Below, in pieces: positions 42,991-46,193 of a stretch of 46,193 bases of DNA. The notes below the pieces were generated by a model. That model made no database searches and was not told the origin of the DNA. It saw only the letters and a list, made by a program, of their open reading frames with translations. A program made the position numbers and the translations under genes. The stretch comes from Mucilaginibacter sp. GTDB lineage: Bacteria > Bacteroidota > Bacteroidia > Sphingobacteriales > Sphingobacteriaceae. Position 1 is the stretch's first letter. The number at the start of each line of letters is the position of its first letter. The stretch lies in assembly GCA_030445275.1 (NCBI GenBank), contig JAUCSE010000083.1, forward strand, positions 1 to 46,193. Direction: 5' to 3'.

Positions 42991-43280
42991 CGCAGAATTG
43001 ACTCACCCGATCATCTCCGCCAGCCGGCGGATCGATCACCCTCTCTTCAGCTTCGCTGGAAAGAGGGTTTTAAAAAGGAAGCAAAGACAAGAGGACCAAA
43101 GAGTAAGGATAAAAGAAATTGTCATCCTGAGGAACGAAGGATCTATTGATGAATATGCATGGTGTTTAATAGATGCTTCACTCCGTTCAGCATGACAAAC
43201 TATATTTATCTTACCCTCTTTTCGCCGCAGGCGAAGAAAGGGTCGGCAAGTGAAGTGATGCCGGGTGAGCCAATTCTGCG
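42991..43280. repeat. MITE-like composite element with nested hairpins
   Basis: Terminal inverted repeats CGCAGAATTG-A-CTCACCCG (from 42991) and the inverse of CGCAGAATTG-G-CTCACCCG (ending 43280) match at 18 of 19 bases. Inside are two more hairpin-forming halves, ACCCTCTCTTCAGC...GGAAAGAGGGT and ACCCTCTTTTCGCC...GAAAGGGT, and at the centre REP-like copy 8. It has no coding capacity and no clear target-site duplication. It sits between the fnr2 stop and the clc1 start. Confidence 0.68.
43121..43196. repeat. REP-like palindromic element, copy 8
   Basis: GTCATCCTGAGGAACG...CCGTTCAGCATGAC. Left stem ATCC/GGAT, right stem ATGC/GCAT, central ATGCATG. Nested within the larger inverted repeat 42991-43280. 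Confidence 0.78.
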
Positions 43281-43289
43281 CCATACAAT

Positions 43290-43985
43290 TCACTTTTTCC
43301 TGCCCAGGGTTATCTCCCTCAACGCATCCTCATTTAGCAGCTTAAAGTTTTTACCATCAAACGCTATCAGGTTATTCTGTATAAACTCCTGCGTTACTTT
43401 AAAAAAAGTTTCGTACACCACACTGGCGTATGATGATATATCCTGGCGGGTTAGTTCAATATCCACAAAGCCATCGGCATTTAAACCAAACTGGTTACGT
43501 AACGATAGGAGCGCTTGTGCAATGCGTTCTTTAACCGGCATGTGAGCCAGGTTACGCATTCTTTTTTCTGATTCCTGCAGCTCATTGGCAAAAAACTTCA
43601 TCAGTTTATAGGTAAGCTGGTTGTTTACATTTAAGGATGATTCAAAGAAATCCATTTTAACGTAGCAAACTATGCCCGCCTCAACCACGGTTGCGGAAAC
43701 GGGGTAGGTTGAACTATCGCCCAAACCCAAGTGCCCCAAAATGTCTCCCGATTTGGCAAACCTCAGGATCAGGTCTTTTTCCTGGTCCCATTGTTTATGC
43801 ACTTTTACTACGCCCTTGTACATGAAGTATATGCCGGTAACATCATCACCCTCCTTAAACAATTGCTGCCCTTTTTTGAGTATAAAGTTCTCGCGGTTAG
43901 CGCCAACGGCAGGCAGCCAGTCTTTTAAACTGTTCCTGCATAAAAAACAGGTGTTCAAATCGCATGATTGTGTAGTTTTTGTCAT
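43290..43985 (-). CDS. Crp/Fnr family regulator 2 with FNR-like cysteines
   Basis: A 231-residue paralogue of the regulator at 39497-40195, alignable without gaps over the first ~200 residues. Cys8, Cys13, Cys16 and Cys107 are shared; the fourth N-terminal cysteine (19) is replaced by Ser, so the shared four are the probable cluster ligands. The recognition helix has Glu192 with Phe195 and Lys196 (FNR: Ser, Arg), so site preference may differ slightly from regulator 1. Divergent from the second ClC gene with a 193-bp gap. ClC copy 1 lies downstream on the same strand, past the MITE-like element. Confidence 0.88.
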   Translation of the reverse strand: MTKTTQSCDLNTCFLCRNSLKDWLPAVGANRENFILKKGQQLFKEGDDVTGIYFMYKGVVKVHKQWDQEKDLILRFAKSGDILGHLGLGDSSTYPVSATVVEAGIVCYVKMDFFESSLNVNNQLTYKLMKFFANELQESEKRMRNLAHMPVKERIAQALLSLRNQFGLNADGFVDIELTRQDISSYASVVYETFFKVTQEFIQNNLIAFDGKNFKLLNEDALREITLGRKK

Positions 43986-44092
43986 AGATGTTCAGTTCCC
44001 TGCAGGAATGCAATATTAATTATTTAAGCCTTGATTTTGTATTGTTTGAAACATGTTTTGTAATCAATAGATCAAAATTAATGTTAATTTTT

Positions 44093-44106
44093 ATTGTTTA
44101 TACAAT
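44093..44106. promoter_or_regulatory. Palindromic candidate operator between fnr2 and clc2
   Basis: ATTGT-TTAT-ACAAT is a perfect 14-bp dyad with 5-4-5 spacing like that of FNR sites (TTGAT-N4-ATCAA), though the half-site differs. Its centre lies about 40 bp upstream of the transcription start expected from the -7 box at 44125-44132, the usual position for activation by Crp/Fnr proteins. Confidence 0.4.
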
Positions 44107-44124
44107 ATTAAATGATAATAATCT

Positions 44125-44132
44125 TAGTTTTG
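44125..44132 (+). promoter_or_regulatory. -7 box of clc2
   Basis: TAGTTTTG matches TAnnTTTG. No -33 element at the usual distance, which would fit an activator-dependent promoter. Confidence 0.45.
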
Positions 44133-44178
44133 CAACCGTAAAAGATTGCCAAGGCAAGTAAATTGTATTAAAAAGAAA

Positions 44179-46056
44179 ATGAAAACAGAGATCAACAGAA
44201 CGGGTATACCAATTTCGCCCGCATTAAGTAATATAGAAGCTGCAGCCGGCACTTCCAGGAAAAGCATAATTTTAAAAAAGCGCCTTGTTGTTATCTCTTG
44301 CTTGTCGGTCATGGTGGCTATGGCTATCAGTGTTATCGCCAAGATTTTAATATATCTTATTAACCTGGTTACCAATATTTCCTTTTACGGCTCATTTGCA
44401 TTTGACTTTCATTCGCCTGCCGGTAATCATTTAGGTGCCTGGGTTATTATCATCCCTGCAATAGGTGGGATATTGGTAGGCATCATGGCCTTTTATGGAT
44501 CGAAAGCTATCAGGGGGCACGGTATTCCTGAAGCCATGGAGCAGATATTGGTTAATGATAGCAACATCAAACCATCTATCACTTTTTTAAAGCCGATATC
44601 ATCGGCCATTGCCATTGGTACCGGCGGTCCGTTCGGTGCCGAAGGACCGATCATAGCAACCGGCGGAGCATTAGGATCAACATTAGGGCAACTGTTTAAA
44701 ATAACGGCCAATGAGCGTAAGATCATTTTAGCGGCGGGAGCTACGGCGGGTATGTCGGCTATATTTGGTACACCTATAGCCGCGGTGTTCCTGGCTATTG
44801 AATTGTTGTTATTTGAATTTTCGCCAAAGGCTATATTACCGGTGGCGTTGGCTTGTATAACCGGTGCTGCCGGGCACCATCTACTATTCGAGGCTGGTCC
44901 GGTGTTCCCGATGCCCGACCTGGCAACCCCGTCAAACCTGGCTTTGGCTATTTATAGCTTTATGGGTATCATCATCGGGTTTTTATCACTGGGCATTACC
45001 AAGATTGTATATATCATTGAAGATTATTTTGAGGAGTTACCTATACATTGGACGTGGTGGCCAGCCCTTGGTGGTTTGGCGGTAGGTATTATCGGGTTCT
45101 TTGCGCCGCATACTTTAGGGGTGGGGTATGATAATATTACCGGTTTATTATCAGGTAAATGGCCATTAACGCTTATTTGCAGTTTACTATTCTTAAAATT
45201 CTTGTCATGGGCAATTGCTCTGGGCAGCGGCACATCAGGTGGAACGCTGGCACCTTTGTTAACTATGGGCGGTGCAGCCGGAGCGCTTACGGGTACTGTT
45301 GTATTGATCCTGTTTCCAAATTCGGGGGTCAATATCCCTATGTCGGCATTGATTGGTATGTCGGCTATGTTTGCAGGAGCATCCAGGGCTTATTTAACCA
45401 GTATCACCTTCGCGCTGGAGGCAACTATGCAATCACATGCCTTGCTGCCTTTGCTGGGCGCTTGTACGGCCGCTTATATGGTATCATTCTTTCTGATGGA
45501 AAATACCATTATGACCGAAAAAATTGCCCGCCGGGGGATCTTTACTCCAGACTCTTTTGAACCGGATGTGCTGCAAAAAATGCATGTATCAGAAGTACTG
45601 CGGGAAGAGGGTACGCTGATTAACATCACCAGCACTGTTGCCGATGTACGCAATTGGGTTAATACCAATAAGGTAGATGACAATTACTTTATTATGGTTA
45701 ATAATGATGGGGAGTTTAGCGGCACATTAAAACTCACCGATATGTATAGTACCGATCTTGACCCTGTATCACCATTGAATGAAGTATTTACCAGGGAGAT
45801 TAGCGCTTCTGTAAAAAGTACAGATACCTTGCGGTACGCTATGGAAACCATGTCAAAAACTGATGTTGAGGTGTTGCCGGTTTTATCACCAACCGATCAT
45901 AAGGTAATAGGCATATTATCGTACCGGGATATTATATCGGCATTTAAACTACATGCTGATAAAAGCGGATTACCCTACGTAAAAATCTCCTTAAAACGTC
46001 AACGTATGAAAATGCTGATCCGGGGTAGAAAAGTGGTTCCTGTTGATACTAAATAG
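44179..46056 (+). CDS. ClC-type chloride channel/transporter with CBS domains (copy 2)
   Basis: A 625-residue membrane protein from the ATG at 44179 (MKTEINRTGIP); an upstream in-frame TTG at 44146 is not preferred. The selectivity motif reads GHGIPE (canonical GSGIPE). The gate glutamate is in GPFGAEGPIIATGG. The third motif is GTSGGTLAP. Two CBS domains follow from about residue 460 (LREEGTLINITSTVADV and VLPVLSPTDHKVIGILSYRDI). It differs clearly from copy 1 at 41080-42927, so the pair is not a recent duplication. Likely under the control of the divergent Crp/Fnr gene. Confidence 0.9.
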   Translation: MKTEINRTGIPISPALSNIEAAAGTSRKSIILKKRLVVISCLSVMVAMAISVIAKILIYLINLVTNISFYGSFAFDFHSPAGNHLGAWVIIIPAIGGILVGIMAFYGSKAIRGHGIPEAMEQILVNDSNIKPSITFLKPISSAIAIGTGGPFGAEGPIIATGGALGSTLGQLFKITANERKIILAAGATAGMSAIFGTPIAAVFLAIELLLFEFSPKAILPVALACITGAAGHHLLFEAGPVFPMPDLATPSNLALAIYSFMGIIIGFLSLGITKIVYIIEDYFEELPIHWTWWPALGGLAVGIIGFFAPHTLGVGYDNITGLLSGKWPLTLICSLLFLKFLSWAIALGSGTSGGTLAPLLTMGGAAGALTGTVVLILFPNSGVNIPMSALIGMSAMFAGASRAYLTSITFALEATMQSHALLPLLGACTAAYMVSFFLMENTIMTEKIARRGIFTPDSFEPDVLQKMHVSEVLREEGTLINITSTVADVRNWVNTNKVDDNYFIMVNNDGEFSGTLKLTDMYSTDLDPVSPLNEVFTREISASVKSTDTLRYAMETMSKTDVEVLPVLSPTDHKVIGILSYRDIISAFKLHADKSGLPYVKISLKRQRMKMLIRGRKVVPVDTK

Positions 46057-46193
46057 CCTCACCCAACCCCCTCCCGTTGGGCTACTGTGTGGACACATCT
46101 TTTTAATAGGCCCCTTAGGGGCTGAATGTCGGTAGAAGTATGATCAAAACAAATTTCACGTGCCGTAGGTACGTCACTTTTTAACTTCGTAGG
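46057..46193. repeat. Repeat-like spacer at the window edge (incomplete)
   Basis: GCCTCACCCAACCCCCTCCC (46056-46075) resembles the end of the CCTCTCC-family elements. The hairpin GCCCC-TTA-GGGGC is at 46110-46122, and the near-palindrome ACGTGCCGTAGGTACGT at 46158-46174. The composition resembles intergenic repeats common in this phylum. Cut off by the window end. Confidence 0.45.

Noticed and set aside
42991..43280. Complete insertion sequence
   Set aside because: Has terminal inverted repeats but no transposase frame and no visible target duplication; at most a non-autonomous element.
43159..43545. 128-codon plus-strand frame
   Set aside because: Begins in the REP/MITE-like element and is then antisense to Crp/Fnr regulator 2.

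Overview
The window looks like a chromosome segment of a Bacteroidota bacterium, most likely family Sphingobacteriaceae (a Mucilaginibacter- or Pedobacter-like organism). This is a judgement from protein style, not a search. Supporting signs are TAnnTTTG-type -7 promoter boxes, a short RpoD without region 1.1, AsmA, DUF2490 and DUF4202 proteins, the order purH-mreBCD-mrdA-rodA, and dense palindromic repeats between genes. No tRNA, rRNA, CRISPR array or intact insertion sequence was seen.

Layout. 0-5 kb: a small membrane protein, a DAACS dicarboxylate/amino-acid symporter, two tandem look-alike micro-ORFs, and an ABC-2 exporter (ATPase plus permease). 5-11 kb: a DUF2490 protein, enolase, a small hypothetical, signal peptidase II, a DEAD-box helicase with an RG-rich tail and an FtsB/DivIC-like protein. 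11-16 kb, minus strand: an acyltransferase, a large VWA-type membrane protein, a small secreted protein and FabG. 16-24 kb: purH, then the rod-shape operon mreB-mreC-mreD-mrdA(PBP2)-rodA with tightly overlapping later genes.

24-29 kb is the most distinctive region: four tandem small genes encode peptides with nearly identical 25-residue double-glycine leaders and different hydrophobic, cysteine-free cores. Each is preceded by a shared ~34-nt leader motif and followed by a hairpin. Downstream are an HlyD-type adaptor and a C39 peptidase-ABC transporter with a complete catalytic set. Together they read as a self-contained peptide maturation and secretion cassette of the class II bacteriocin/GG-peptide kind. 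No immunity gene and no outer-membrane channel are visible.

29-39 kb: a Pro/Glu-rich hypothetical divergent from thymidine kinase, a stand-alone response regulator, a TonB-C-like/TPR protein pair, a cold-shock protein, RpoD, AsmA, a retropepsin-like protease gene broken by an in-frame stop, and a DUF4202 protein. 39-46 kb: two paralogous Crp/Fnr regulators, each keeping four cysteines in FNR-like positions, together with a CobA-type uroporphyrinogen-III methyltransferase and two different ClC channels with CBS domains. This suggests a redox- or anion-linked neighbourhood.

At least eight copies of a GTCAT...ATGAC palindromic repeat lie between genes. The inner stems of their half-sites change sequence from copy to copy but nearly always stay complementary, as expected for REP-like hairpins kept for their structure. 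Several other inverted-repeat families are present, some nested inside each other.
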